Of a stretch of 64,000 nucleotides of DNA, positions 46,468 through 57,059 are shown piece by piece. Made by a program: the position numbers and the translations under genes. A model generated the notes under the pieces. That model worked only from the letters and a program-made list of their open reading frames with translations. It made no database searches and was not told the origin of the DNA. Origin of the DNA: Proteus penneri (GTDB taxonomy: Bacteria; Pseudomonadota; Gammaproteobacteria; Enterobacterales; Enterobacteriaceae); assembly GCF_003144535.1 (NCBI RefSeq), contig NZ_PHFJ01000010.1, positions 124,001 through 188,000 of the forward strand. Reading direction: 5' to 3'. Each line of letters starts with the position of its first letter. Positions within the stretch are counted from its first letter, which is position 1.

Positions 46468-47793
46468 CTACAGGATCATACCGCCGAAGAGGAAACCAAA
46501 TCCGACAGCTAATACCACACCAATTGTACCAGGGATAAAGAATGGGTGGTTGAAGACTAATTTACCGATACGGGTTGTACCTGTGTCATCCATTTGAACT
46601 GCCGCAACCAGTGTTGGGTAAGTTGGCAGGATGAACAGACCAGAAACCGCAGAGAAAGATGCTATTGCAGTTAATGGAGATACACCTAGCGCTAAAGCCA
46701 TTGGCATTAATGCTTTTGCTGTTGCTGCTTGTGAATATAACAGTGCAGAGCAGAAGAAGAAGATAACGGCTAATAACCAAGGATGGCCAGTGATTAAATC
46801 ACCTGCAGTCAGTTTGATCCAATCAATGTTACTTGAAACAAAAGTATCACCTAACCATGCAACACCGAGAATACAGATACATGCACTCATACCTGCTTTA
46901 AAAGTACTTGAGTTGAGGATGGTGTCAGTTTTCACTTTACAGAAAACAGTGATAAGTGTTGCAACACTCAGCATGATGATCAGAATAGCGTTAGTTGTGT
47001 TCATTAACGGTTCTTTCACAATGCCTAAGCTTGGGCTGTTGATGATTGCATAAGTAACAACACAGACAACACCTAGTAAGAACAGCATTACAGATGATTT
47101 AGCACCTGGTAATGTTTCTCTGCGCGCTTGGCTACCACGTAACTCAACCAGACCTTGTTCTAAACGCTCACGATAGACTGCATCATCAGACAGTTTTGAG
47201 TTAAATACCCAAGACACGATGAATGACATCAGAATAATAGCAAGGAAAGTCGCTGGTAACAAGATAGACAGCAGAGTGATGTAGCTTACAGTGTTACCTT
47301 CACCGACCATTGCAGGGTTTTCCATGACAGATGCCATGTAGACAACCGCTGCAGAGATAGGTGATGCAGTAATACCGATTTGAGCTGCAACAACACCAGT
47401 TGATAAAGGACGGCAAGGTTTGATGCCTTGTTCTTTTGCAACTTCAGCGATAACTGGTAGTGTTGCTAAAGAGATGTTCCCTGTACCTGCAAATAGAGTT
47501 AAGAAATAAGTCACAATTGGCGCAAGAATTGTGATGTATTTTGGATTACGTCTTAACAGTTTTTCAGTTTGGCCAACAAGATAATCCAAACCACCAGCAA
47601 CCTGCATCGCAGAGATTGCGGCAATAACAGCCATAATGATGGAGATAACATCAAAAGGGATTGAACCAGGTTTAACACCGATAGCGGCTAAAACTAAAAC
47701 CCCTAAACCACCGGCAAACCCGATACCAATTCCCCCAAGTCTCGCACCGAGGAAAATGGCCAGCAGAACGATAATCAATTCTGCGGCTAGCAT
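46468..47793 (-). CDS. dcuA: DcuA, anaerobic C4-dicarboxylate transporter
   Basis: This 441-residue multi-spanning protein of the Dcu family exchanges or takes up fumarate, aspartate, malate and succinate, feeding fumarate respiration and the aspartase reaction. The N-terminus (LIIVLLAIFLGARLGGIGIG), KYITILAPIVTYFLTLFAGTGN, KPCRPLSTGVVAAQIG and the C-terminal FILPTYPTLVAAVQMDDTGTTRIG match E. coli DcuA (433 residues). It is downstream of aspA with a terminator between, so partly co-transcribed at most. Confidence 0.96.
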   Translation of the reverse strand: MLAAELIIVLLAIFLGARLGGIGIGFAGGLGVLVLAAIGVKPGSIPFDVISIIMAVIAAISAMQVAGGLDYLVGQTEKLLRRNPKYITILAPIVTYFLTLFAGTGNISLATLPVIAEVAKEQGIKPCRPLSTGVVAAQIGITASPISAAVVYMASVMENPAMVGEGNTVSYITLLSILLPATFLAIILMSFIVSWVFNSKLSDDAVYRERLEQGLVELRGSQARRETLPGAKSSVMLFLLGVVCVVTYAIINSPSLGIVKEPLMNTTNAILIIMLSVATLITVFCKVKTDTILNSSTFKAGMSACICILGVAWLGDTFVSSNIDWIKLTAGDLITGHPWLLAVIFFFCSALLYSQAATAKALMPMALALGVSPLTAIASFSAVSGLFILPTYPTLVAAVQMDDTGTTRIGKLVFNHPFFIPGTIGVVLAVGFGFLFGGMIL

Positions 47794-47860
47794 AGCGTTT
47801 ACTCCTTGAGATAATTAAAAAAATGAGAAAGATAAGTTAAATTTTTGTTTTTACAATCAA

Positions 47861-47898
47861 GTAAAAAGGCACGTCTCTTAAAGAGTCCGTGCCTTGTA
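47861..47898 (-). terminator. Terminator after aspA
   Basis: Arms AAGGCACGTCTCTT and AAGAGTCCGTGCCTT (one mismatch) followed on the minus strand by a T-run. It lies between aspA and dcuA. Confidence 0.8.
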
Positions 47899-47951
47899 TT
47901 TTTAAGAGCTCATTCTTATGTTTAACAGTGTCATGTTATAAAACACAATTA

Positions 47952-49376
47952 TTAATCATCGAAGCGTTTTGCTTTGTAAGCCGGGTTTTTTAAGTTCTCG
48001 ATAGAGAAGATATCATCCAGTTGTTCTTCGGTTAATAAACCACGTTCTAGAACAACTTCACGTACGCTCTTACCTGTTTCTGCACAAATCTTACCAACGA
48101 TGTCGCCGTTATGGTGACCAATGAATGGGTTCAGATAAGTAACGATACCGATTGAGCTAAATACGAAGTGTTCACAGATTTCTTTATTCGCAGTGATACC
48201 ATCAACACATTTTTCTACTAAGTTACGGCAAGCGTTGCTTAACAGAGAGATTGATTCGAACATTGCTTGACCGATAGCGGGTTCCATTACGTTTAATTGT
48301 AATTGACCTGCTTCAGCAGCCATAGTCACGCAAGTGTCATTACCGATAACTTTAAAGCAAGCTTGGTTAACAACTTCTGGAATTACTGGGTTTACTTTAG
48401 CTGGCATGATTGAAGAACCTGCTTGTAGTTCTGGAAGATTGATTTCTTTCAGACCTGCACGAGGACCAGAGGACAGTAAACGTAAGTCATTACAGATTTT
48501 AGACATTTTCACAGCTAAGCGTTTTAACGCGCCGTGAACCATCACATAAGCACCACAGTCAGAAGTTGCTTCAATTAAGTCTTCTGCTGGAACACAAGCT
48601 AAACCAGTTACTTCTGCCAGTTTTTCAACCGCCAGTTTTTGGTAACCCGGTGCTGTATTCAGACCAGTACCGATAGCAGTTGCACCTAAGTTCATTTCTA
48701 ACAGTAACTCAGCAGTGCGTTTCAGGTTTTTGATTTCTTCTTTCATCAGTACAGAGAAAGCATGGAATTCTTGACCTAAAGTCATTGGTACAGCATCTTG
48801 TAATTGAGTACGACCCATTTTCAGGATGTCTTTGAACTCAACTGCTTTTCTATCAAAACCTGCTTTCAGCAGTTCGATAGATTCAGTTAATTTGATAATA
48901 GAGTTATAAACCGCTACACGGAAACCACAAGGATAAGCGTCGTTTGTTGATTGGCTCTTATTGACGTGGTCATTCGGGTTCAGGTATTGGTATTCACCTT
49001 TTTGGTGGCCCATTAATTCCAGACCGATGTTTGCGATAACTTCGTTGGTATTCATATTTAATGAAGTACCTGCACCGCCTTGGAATACATCAACTGGGAA
49101 TTGATCCATGTGTTTACCTGTTTCTAATACTACGTCACAGGCTTTGATAATCGTATCAGCGATTTCACGAGGAATAGTGTGAAGTTCTTTGTTTGCTAAT
49201 GCTGCGGCTTTTTTCACCATTACCATACCGCGGATGAATTCTGGAACATCATTGATGGTACGATCACTGATGTAGAAGTTTTCAATTGCACGTAAAGTGT
49301 GGACGCCATAGTAAGCATCAGCAGGAACTTCTCTTTTACCTAACAGGTCTTCTTCGATACGAGTTTTATTTGACAT
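47952..49376 (-). CDS. aspA: Aspartate ammonia-lyase (aspartase)
   Basis: This enzyme deaminates L-aspartate to fumarate and ammonia, supplying fumarate for anaerobic respiration. The 474-residue protein carries the fumarase/aspartase signature [11 protein letters not shown], the substrate-binding motifs [17 protein letters not shown] and [11 protein letters not shown], and [16 protein letters not shown]. It is divergent from fxsA and upstream of dcuA, as in E. coli. Confidence 0.97.
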   Translation of the reverse strand: MSNKTRIEEDLLGKREVPADAYYGVHTLRAIENFYISDRTINDVPEFIRGMVMVKKAAALANKELHTIPREIADTIIKACDVVLETGKHMDQFPVDVFQGGAGTSLNMNTNEVIANIGLELMGHQKGEYQYLNPNDHVNKSQSTNDAYPCGFRVAVYNSIIKLTESIELLKAGFDRKAVEFKDILKMGRTQLQDAVPMTLGQEFHAFSVLMKEEIKNLKRTAELLLEMNLGATAIGTGLNTAPGYQKLAVEKLAEVTGLACVPAEDLIEATSDCGAYVMVHGALKRLAVKMSKICNDLRLLSSGPRAGLKEINLPELQAGSSIMPAKVNPVIPEVVNQACFKVIGNDTCVTMAAEAGQLQLNVMEPAIGQAMFESISLLSNACRNLVEKCVDGITANKEICEHFVFSSIGIVTYLNPFIGHHNGDIVGKICAETGKSVREVVLERGLLTEEQLDDIFSIENLKNPAYKAKRFDD

Positions 49377-49750
49377 GAGAACCTTCTTATTAAAATTTTA
49401 ACTGTCTAGTTATGCGCTTGTTAATAAAATATATCGTTAACGGTTAATAATGTAATATAACTTACCGTTTTGCTTGGTACTGACACGATCATATTCGGGT
49501 TGTGAACAAATACCTTTAAGCTGGATCACTTTATACGTAAATAACCTCTAAATATTTTCTTTTTGTGATCTATCTCATGGATTTTACCGTTCTAACTCTC
49601 TTTTTAACGCCCCTTGAAAAGGAGTGTTAGGCTCCCCATTATTATGTAGATAAACTAAGAAAAAGCGAGTTCGTAAACCATCACCTTAGATGTAGTTCAC
49701 ACTACTTTCTATTAATAATATGAATCTTTTTTTATAAAAAGGAGAACCAA
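49377..49750. promoter_or_regulatory. aspA/fxsA divergent control region with a CRP-like site
   Basis: Gene-free 374 bp. At 49564-49579 the sequence TGTGATCTATCTCATG resembles a CRP site (TGTGA-N6-TCACA with changes in the right half), which would fit the known catabolite control of aspA. Promoters for both directions must lie here, but none could be fixed with confidence. Confidence 0.5.
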
Positions 49751-50257
49751 GTGCGTTGGCTCCCATTAATTGTTATCTGTCTTCTTATCTATATAGAAGC
49801 TGTTATTTTCGTCAATGTAGCATCTTCGATTGGCGTGCTTACAACACTATTCCTTGTGGTGCTGACTTCTTGTGTTGGTGTCTCATTGGTAAAAAATCAG
49901 GGCGTAAAAAATATTGCTTCAATGCAGCAAAAACTTGCCGTGGGTGAAGTGCCTGCTGCTGAAATGGTGAAAAGCGTTTCGTTAATATTGGCGGGTATTT
50001 TACTGTTGATCCCAGGCTTTTTTACGGATTTCTTGGGCTTGCTGTTGTTGTTACCACCGTTGCAAGCACTGTTAGTGACTAAATTGATTTCTCGTATTCG
50101 TGTTTATTCAGCAGGTCATGGTCAAAGTGGATTTTCGTCTGATCAAAATGGAACAACATTTGAAGGCGAGTTTCAGCGTAAAGAGGATTCACCGAGTAAC
50201 CAACTGAATAATAAGGCTGAAGATCAGAATAACGACCATTTTTCTGACAAAAAATAA
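49751..50257 (+). CDS. fxsA: FxsA family membrane protein
   Basis: This 168-residue FxsA inner-membrane protein is named for suppression of F-exclusion of phage T7 in E. coli. It has three to four hydrophobic segments (about residues 3-22, 25-44 and 72-100), the conserved LLLIPGFFTDFLGLLLLLPP, and a hydrophilic Gln/Asn/Asp-rich tail. It starts at a GTG preceded by AAGGAGA with good spacing, and the N-terminus MRWLP matches E. coli FxsA. It lies upstream of groES. Confidence 0.93.
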   Translation: MRWLPLIVICLLIYIEAVIFVNVASSIGVLTTLFLVVLTSCVGVSLVKNQGVKNIASMQQKLAVGEVPAAEMVKSVSLILAGILLLIPGFFTDFLGLLLLLPPLQALLVTKLISRIRVYSAGHGQSGFSSDQNGTTFEGEFQRKEDSPSNQLNNKAEDQNNDHFSDKK

Positions 50258-50314
50258 TCAGCCGAAAGCATAATCAACTGAAATGGGGAAAATTTGAAAA
50301 AAAATCACACTTCT

Positions 50315-50346
50315 CCCCTTGAAGTTTTACTTGATGCCCCCACCTG
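50315..50346 (+). promoter_or_regulatory. Sigma-32 (heat shock) promoter of groES-groEL
   Basis: A -35 element CTTGAAG (50318-50324) and a -10 region CCCCCACCT (50337-50345), about 13 bp apart, match the heat-shock consensus CTTGAA and CCCCATNT and mirror the E. coli groE promoter. It is about 80 bp upstream of groES. Confidence 0.85.
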
Positions 50347-50426
50347 TATCGTCATGGTACTGGTTCATTTTGGGCACTGGTATCAACCTTAATCCTGATA
50401 TGGACTTTTTTATAGGAGCACTATTA

Positions 50427-50720
50427 ATGAAGATTCGTCCATTACATGACCGTGTTATTGTTAAACGTAAAGAAGTCGAAGCTAAATCAGCAGGCGGTAT
50501 CGTTCTTACTGGCACAGCAGCGGGTAAATCAACTCGTGGCGAAATTTTAGCCGTGGGTCAAGGCCGTATTATGGAAAACGGCGACGTTAAACCACTGGAT
50601 GTTAAAGTCGGCGATATCGTAATTTTTAACGACGGTTATGGCGTTAAAACAGAAAAAATTGATAACGAAGACGTGCTTATCATGTCTGAAAGCGACATTT
50701 TAGCAATTGTAGAAGAATAA
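50427..50720 (+). CDS. groES: GroES, co-chaperonin 10
   Basis: This 97-residue heptameric lid of the GroEL chaperonin starts at [18 protein letters not shown], with the mobile loop ([18 protein letters not shown]) and a typical C-terminus. The ATG at 50427 is preceded by TAGGAG; the longer open frame upstream overlaps the promoter and is not coding. It is co-transcribed with groEL, 52 bp away. Confidence 0.98.
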   Translation: MKIRPLHDRVIVKRKEVEAKSAGGIVLTGTAAGKSTRGEILAVGQGRIMENGDVKPLDVKVGDIVIFNDGYGVKTEKIDNEDVLIMSESDILAIVEE

Positions 50721-50745
50721 TTTTTCTCTTTTAAGATCTTCTTAA

Positions 50746-52419
<1,674 letters not shown>

Positions 52420-52445
52420 TTCATCAGCTAACTATTTTACAAAGA

Positions 52446-52473
52446 AAACCCGAGCTTAGGCTCGGGTTTTTTT
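52446..52473 (+). terminator. Terminator after groEL
   Basis: Arms AAACCCGAGC and GCTCGGGTTT with a TTAG loop and a T7 run. Confidence 0.92.
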
Positions 52474-52845
52474 ATATCTAAATACAATCGAGATTAAATA
52501 TTACTATATTTGAATTAATTTATAGCAATATAATCGTCAGATGATGATTGATTATCTAACGATTTTTAAAAAAATGAGCTAATTGTGTGTTCATTCTCGC
52601 ACTGTGTAGGCTGAAAATAAACCATATCGTTTTAAAAGCGTAAAAGCGGTGTAGAATAGAGGTGTTGTTGCTTTGTCTATCTCAAAGCCGAATTTGTACA
52701 TTAAAATAAGTTTGAAGCGAAAATAATATCTTAAAGCTATTGGCTAACGTTGAGATAGCAATGATGATTTATTTTTGCGCATAATAGGGATGACAAGGTA
52801 TATTGTTGTCATGACTAAACGGACACTCAAATAAATGAGGGGATC
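52474..52845. other. Spacer between groEL terminator and yjeI
   Basis: 372 bp, AT-rich, no gene. It should contain the yjeI promoter close to 52760-52840 (a possible -10-like ATAATA near 52781); nothing else recognisable. Confidence 0.4.
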
Positions 52846-53190
52846 ATGCGAATTAAATTGTTATTGGGAGCTACGGCAGCATTGTTACTAGCAGGCTGTT
52901 CTGCAACAAACACATTAAGCACTGCTGGCTCACAGGTACAAATCACTGGTACGCAACCAGGCAGTGAATGCCAATTATTAGGAACAGTGACAGGTGTTCA
53001 AAATAACTGGTTATCAGGTTCCCGTACTGAAAGCCAATCACTGCGAGGTGCTGCTAACGATTTACGTAATAAAGCAGCTGCAATGGGGGGTAACGTTATT
53101 TTTAACGTGGGTACTGGCGCAGGTAGCTTTGTTGATAGCTTTGCACCATTAGATAGCAAAATGAGTGGGCAAGTTTATAAGTGCCAATAA
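52846..53190 (+). CDS. yjeI: YjeI, DUF4156 lipoprotein
   Basis: This 114-residue lipoprotein of unknown function has a signal peptide with lipobox LLAGC (Cys18), then the DUF4156 pattern ECQLLGTVTGVQNNW, SLRGAANDLRNKAAAMGGNVIFNV and a C-terminal VYKCQ cysteine. It lies between groEL and epmB as in E. coli. The residue after the lipidated cysteine is Ser, compatible with outer-membrane sorting. Confidence 0.92.
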   Translation: MRIKLLLGATAALLLAGCSATNTLSTAGSQVQITGTQPGSECQLLGTVTGVQNNWLSGSRTESQSLRGAANDLRNKAAAMGGNVIFNVGTGAGSFVDSFAPLDSKMSGQVYKCQ

Positions 53191-53231
53191 GGCATTTAAT
53201 TTATTCACTATTTATTAGTCTGCTAATAGAT

Positions 53232-53280
53232 AAAAAGCTGTAGTCACTTCATCTATTTTGAATTGAGCTACAGCTTTTTT
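53232..53280. terminator. Bidirectional terminator between yjeI and epmB
   Basis: Arms AAAAAGCTGTAG and CTACAGCTTTTT with a 24-nt loop; T-runs on both strands serve the two convergent genes. Confidence 0.8.
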
Positions 53281-53296
53281 GTTTTTATGATATGGA

Positions 53297-54325
53297 TTAT
53301 TGCTGGCGTAATCCAAGATCTAACAATGTCTTACTTGGTTCACCACCAATTTCACGCGTGAGTTTAGGCACCATATAACCTGATACTAAGCTCATTAGTG
53401 CTTTCATAATTTCTCTTGCTTCACTGTCTGGCACCATAAAGTGAGCCGCACCTTGAACTTTATCTAGAACATGTAAGTAATACGGCATAACACCGGCATC
53501 AAATAGTGCGCGACTTAAATCTGCAAGGACTTCAGCACTGTCATTAACCCCTCGCAATAACACACCTTGATTCAATAGCGTAACATTGGCTTTTTTTAGC
53601 TTTGAACAGGCTTCTCTCAATGCGTCATCCATTTCATTAGCGTGATTGGTATGCAGTACCATGATATTTTGCAAACGTGATTGTTGTAAGCGCTGACATA
53701 GCGCATCAGTGACGCGAGCAGGAATAACTACAGGTAAGCGAGAGTGAATGCGTAAACGCTTAAGATGAGGGATCGCTTCTAGTTGTGTGATTAACCAATC
53801 AAGCTCATCATCTTTCGCCATAAGAGGATCGCCCCCAGAAAAGATGATTTCATCGAGTTTTGGGTTATTTTTGATATACTCTATTGCCTTTTGCCAATTA
53901 GCCTTGTTTCCTTTGTTATCTTCATAGGGAAAATGACGACGAAAACAGTAGCGACAATTGACAGCGCAACCACCTTTGACCAGAAGCAATGCACGATTCT
54001 GATATTTATGTAATAAACCTGGCACCGCATTTTGTTGCTCATCTAACGGATCCGTAGAAAATCCTGGTGTTATGGTAAATTCAGCATTTGCAGTTAATAC
54101 TTGTAAAAGTAATGGATCGTTAGGATCGCCTTTTTTCATGCGTGCAACGAATTCACGGGGAACCCGTAGCGGAAAAAGCCGTCGCGCCTGAGCTCCTTTT
54201 TGGAGTTCTTCGTGATGTTCCAACGCTAAAAGTTGGAGTAATTCAACAGGATCACTGATTGCCTGCGCGAGTTGTGTTAACCAGACTTCTCTGGTGGGGT
54301 GATTATGAGTTACAATGTGTGCCAT
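53297..54325 (-). CDS. epmB: EpmB, EF-P (R)-beta-lysylation lysine 2,3-aminomutase
   Basis: This 342-residue radical-SAM and PLP enzyme converts (S)-alpha-lysine to (R)-beta-lysine, which EpmA attaches to EF-P. The cluster motif CAVNCRYCFRRHF (CxxxCxxC) and the downstream EIIFSGGDPLMAKDDEL and LRIHSRLPVVIPARV match YjeK/EpmB. It is divergent from efp, its final target, with 44 bp between the two starts, as in E. coli. Confidence 0.96.
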   Translation of the reverse strand: MAHIVTHNHPTREVWLTQLAQAISDPVELLQLLALEHHEELQKGAQARRLFPLRVPREFVARMKKGDPNDPLLLQVLTANAEFTITPGFSTDPLDEQQNAVPGLLHKYQNRALLLVKGGCAVNCRYCFRRHFPYEDNKGNKANWQKAIEYIKNNPKLDEIIFSGGDPLMAKDDELDWLITQLEAIPHLKRLRIHSRLPVVIPARVTDALCQRLQQSRLQNIMVLHTNHANEMDDALREACSKLKKANVTLLNQGVLLRGVNDSAEVLADLSRALFDAGVMPYYLHVLDKVQGAAHFMVPDSEAREIMKALMSLVSGYMVPKLTREIGGEPSKTLLDLGLRQQ

Positions 54326-54369
54326 TTTTTGGCTATGCCATTTTAAATTAAAAAAGTTAGAGGATATTC

Positions 54370-54936
54370 ATGGCTTCTTATAATACCAACGATTTTCGTT
54401 CAGGTCTTAAAATCATGTTAGATGGCGAGCCAGCCGTCATTACTGAATGTGAATTTGTTAAACCAGGTAAAGGTCAGGCATTTGCTCGTGTACGTCTGCG
54501 TAAACTGATCTCTAACAAATTACTGGAAAAAACATTTAAATCTACTGATTCAGCAGAAGGTGCTGATGTCATGGATATCAACTTAACTTACCTGTACAAC
54601 GACGGTGAGTTCTGGCATTTCATGAACAACGAAACTTTCGAACAATTAGCTGCAGACGAAAAAGCCGTTGGTGATAATGCTAAGTGGTTGATCGACCAAG
54701 CTGAGTGTATCGTAACACTGTGGGATAATCGTCCTATCGCTGTTATTCCACCAAACTTTGTTGAATTAGAAATCGTTGATACTGATCCAGGTCTGAAAGG
54801 TGACACCGCAGGTACAGGTGGTAAACCAGCAACATTAAGCACTGGCGCTGTTGTTAAAGTTCCACTGTTTGTACAAATTGGTGAAGTTATCAAAGTTGAT
54901 ACTCGTTCAGGCGAATACGTATCACGCGTAAAATAA
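54370..54936 (+). CDS. efp: Elongation factor P
   Basis: This 188-residue translation factor relieves ribosome stalling at proline stretches. The modified lysine is K34 in the loop VKPGKGQAF, and the OB-fold domains and C-terminal [13 protein letters not shown] are standard. It is divergently paired with epmB, so the modification enzyme and substrate are neighbours. Confidence 0.98.
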   Translation: MASYNTNDFRSGLKIMLDGEPAVITECEFVKPGKGQAFARVRLRKLISNKLLEKTFKSTDSAEGADVMDINLTYLYNDGEFWHFMNNETFEQLAADEKAVGDNAKWLIDQAECIVTLWDNRPIAVIPPNFVELEIVDTDPGLKGDTAGTGGKPATLSTGAVVKVPLFVQIGEVIKVDTRSGEYVSRVK

Positions 54937-54983
54937 TTGCGTAGATTATTTTACTAAGTACAACGTTAAGTATAATAATTAAT

Positions 54984-55020
54984 TACCGCAGATAATGTTA
55001 ACTATCTGCGGTATTTTTTT
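54984..55020 (+). terminator. Terminator after efp
   Basis: Perfect 11-bp arms TACCGCAGATA and TATCTGCGGTA with an 8-nt loop and a long T-run. Confidence 0.92.
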
Positions 55021-55667
55021 GTTTTAATTTATAATAATTGAATAAACTACGCTATTTTTTTCTAAAAAATTGATTAATTTGTATTACTGCATTATTTAAT
55101 TTTTCATGTTATTATTTTGTTCCTAATTTATTTATCCCTTCATTATATTTTAAATGCCAAAAATGAATGCTCTATTCAATATTGGAATTGGTAAAAAATA
55201 ACCATTTTCTTAGAATGGATGTGTAGGTTATTTTGGTAAAGATAATCCACAGCAATATTTATTTTAAGTTATTTTGACTTTCCTTTAAGAGATATTGAAG
55301 AGTATAGATAAAAACATTAATCCTGTAATATTATTGATCTTTATTTTATATTTTAGTTATACTAGGGAAACCCTTTCAATATAGATATTTACTTTGATAT
55401 ATCTCTTTTATTTTTTATCAATTCAATTATTAACATAATAAATTTAGCTTGTTTTATAGGTTAAATATCTCCTTTATGGAATGAATTTCCATTTCTTTAT
55501 TTCTTCTTATTTTTTGTAAATTCCCTATACTTAAACACAAAAATAGAATTTTAATCTATACTTTATCTAGGTTAAATATAAAAAATAGTCTTTGAATTTA
55601 TTTTAATTTAAAATTTTATCAATGACTTATATTTATCGGTAGTGATTAAGTTAATTTAGGAGGCTAT
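55021..55667. other. Long AT-rich spacer upstream of the RpiB-like gene
   Basis: About 650 bp with no coding potential visible on either strand. The base composition is more extreme than in most gaps here. A consensus-strength AGGAGG precedes the next gene; no promoter could be fixed. A single TTCAATATTG at 55175-55184 matches one arm of the CaiF-like repeats, but without a partner it is probably chance. Confidence 0.4.
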
Positions 55668-56144
55668 ATGGAAAATAGAATGATTATTATGGGCGCTGAT
55701 CCTTCAGGATTTGAACTTAAAAATGCGATTAAGTCATACTTGTTAGAAAAAAATTACACAATAAAAGATCTCACAGAATCAGGCCCTATTGGCTATTGTG
55801 ATGTAGGGGATAAAGTTGGTTCAATTATTTCTGAACATCCTGAATATATTGGTTTTGTTTTCTGTGGTACAGGAATGGGAGTAAGTATTAGTGCGAACAA
55901 ACATAAAAATGTTTATTGCGGTGTTTGTGAAAGCGTGACTAGTGCTCGTTTTTGTAAAATTATCAATAACTGTAATATTCTTGCTATGGGTGGGTTATTA
56001 ATTACACCATTTAAAGCCAAAATGATGGTTGATGCTTATTTATCGGCAACCTTTACAGAAGGTTTTTCTGAAGCAACACCAGAAGATTTACAATCTGGCT
56101 TAAATTCAATGAAACAAGTAGAAAAGAAAATTTATAAAAATTAA
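55668..56144 (+). CDS. RpiB/LacA/LacB-family sugar-phosphate isomerase-like protein
   Basis: This 158-residue protein has the RpiB/LacAB fold pattern: GADPSGFELKNAIKSYLLEK at the N-terminus, FVFCGTGMGVSISANKHKNV (C66 at the same place as the catalytic Cys66 of E. coli RpiB), and NCNILAMGG. It differs at two usual positions: the DH pair at the N-terminus is DP, and the histidine before the xNVLAxG motif (H99 in E. coli RpiB) appears to be Ile. It is therefore unlikely to be an ordinary ribose-5-phosphate isomerase and may act on another phosphosugar. A strong AGGAGG lies just before the ATG. It is monocistronic, ending in a hairpin. Confidence 0.8.
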   Translation: MENRMIIMGADPSGFELKNAIKSYLLEKNYTIKDLTESGPIGYCDVGDKVGSIISEHPEYIGFVFCGTGMGVSISANKHKNVYCGVCESVTSARFCKIINNCNILAMGGLLITPFKAKMMVDAYLSATFTEGFSEATPEDLQSGLNSMKQVEKKIYKN

Positions 56145-56167
56145 CTCATTCTTATTATTCACTTTTA

Positions 56168-56196
56168 TAAGCCTGAATTATCAGGCTTATTTTTTT
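56168..56196 (+). terminator. Terminator after the RpiB-like gene
   Basis: Arms AAGCCTGA and TCAGGCTT followed by ATTTTTTTC. Confidence 0.88.
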
Positions 56197-56230
56197 CTTT
56201 GTACTCCGCCATTTTTGATATCTAGTCATA

Positions 56231-56300
56231 GTGACGACGAAATTGTTGTTTAGAACTCACCACTTACTGTCAACGTCATAATTGTCGACACGTCATTTAT
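56231..56300 (+). promoter_or_regulatory. Candidate FhlA/HyfR activator-binding region upstream of hyfA
   Basis: Repeated TGACG/CGTCA elements occur here: GTGACGACGA (56231-56240), CAACGTCA (56271-56278) and TGTCGACACGTCATT (56283-56297). This clustering about 60-130 bp upstream of a sigma-54-type promoter fits an enhancer for the formate-responsive FhlA/HyfR class. The exact consensus could not be checked. Confidence 0.5.
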
Positions 56301-56358
56301 TGTTTCCTTTTTGTTTTTTAATATATTGATTTTAAATGAAAATAAAATAAATCATCTC

Positions 56359-56376
56359 TTGGCACGAAATATGCTT
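56359..56376 (+). promoter_or_regulatory. Sigma-54 promoter of the hyf operon
   Basis: TTGGCACGAAATATGCTT has the -24 GG (56361-56362) and -12 GC (56373-56374) separated by 10 bp, matching TGGCAC-N5-TTGC apart from one base. It lies about 60 bp before hyfA. Hyf and formate hydrogenlyase operons in enterobacteria are sigma-54 dependent. Confidence 0.85.
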
Positions 56377-56437
56377 CATCTAAAGAAAAATTGACGACAG
56401 TAATGCTGTTAAACGTTTTTCTCGGAGGATGTGGCGA

Positions 56438-57058
56438 ATGAATCGCTTTGTAATTGCAGAGCCACAACGATGCATAGGGTGTAATACCTGTATGGCAGCT
56501 TGTTCAGAAGTTCACCAAGCTGTGGGATTACAGGCGCATCCGCGTCTTACAGTGGTAAAAGTGGAGGATCAGACAGCACCGATGCTTTGTCGGCACTGTG
56601 AGGATGCTCCTTGTGCTCGCGTGTGCCCAGTCAATGCCATTACTCATGAAGATAATATGATCTTTCTTAATGAGAGCCTGTGTATTGGCTGTAAGTTATG
56701 TGGTCTGGTTTGTCCTTTTGGGGCAATTACACCATCAGGTAGTAAACCCGTTAACTTACCAGCTGTCTTTGAACATTTTGTTCCAGAAGAGATGTTGGCC
56801 GATGTGCCAGCAAGTCTTCCAACAACCAACCCATTTCTTGCGTGGAATGCGGGGGTTCGTGCAATTGCAGTGAAATGTGATTTGTGTGCTTTCTCTGATG
56901 AAGGCCCTGCTTGTGTCAAGGTGTGTCCAACCGATGCATTGCATTTAGTTGAAGATGACAAACTTGAAGAGCAGATGAAAACGCGTCGCTTAGATTCTGT
57001 GATGGAACCTATTACCAGTCTTGACGATTTATCTACTTTGACACAGGAGCGGAAGTAA
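56438..57058 (+). CDS. hyfA: HyfA, hydrogenase-4 Fe-S subunit
   Basis: This 206-residue polyferredoxin of the hydrogenase-4/formate hydrogenlyase-2 complex has four cysteine groups for [4Fe-4S] clusters: CIGCNTCMAAC, CRHCEDAPCARVC, CIGCKLCGLVC and CDLCAF with CVKVC. It carries electrons towards or within the membrane hydrogenase. I chose the ATG at 56438 (MNRFVIAEPQRC, as in E. coli) because GGAGGA at 56424 sits well upstream; an ATG at 56429 touches that site. First gene of the hyf operon. Confidence 0.95.
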   Translation: MNRFVIAEPQRCIGCNTCMAACSEVHQAVGLQAHPRLTVVKVEDQTAPMLCRHCEDAPCARVCPVNAITHEDNMIFLNESLCIGCKLCGLVCPFGAITPSGSKPVNLPAVFEHFVPEEMLADVPASLPTTNPFLAWNAGVRAIAVKCDLCAFSDEGPACVKVCPTDALHLVEDDKLEEQMKTRRLDSVMEPITSLDDLSTLTQERK

Positions 57059-57059
57059 T

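Noticed and set aside
50319..50426. N-terminal extension of GroES
   Set aside because: The extra 36 codons overlap the heat-shock promoter and are absent from the GroES family; TAGGAG supports the ATG at 50427.
55175..55184. Further CaiF-like site upstream of the RpiB-like gene
   Set aside because: Single 10-bp arm with no partner at the 13-bp spacing; likely chance in AT-rich DNA.
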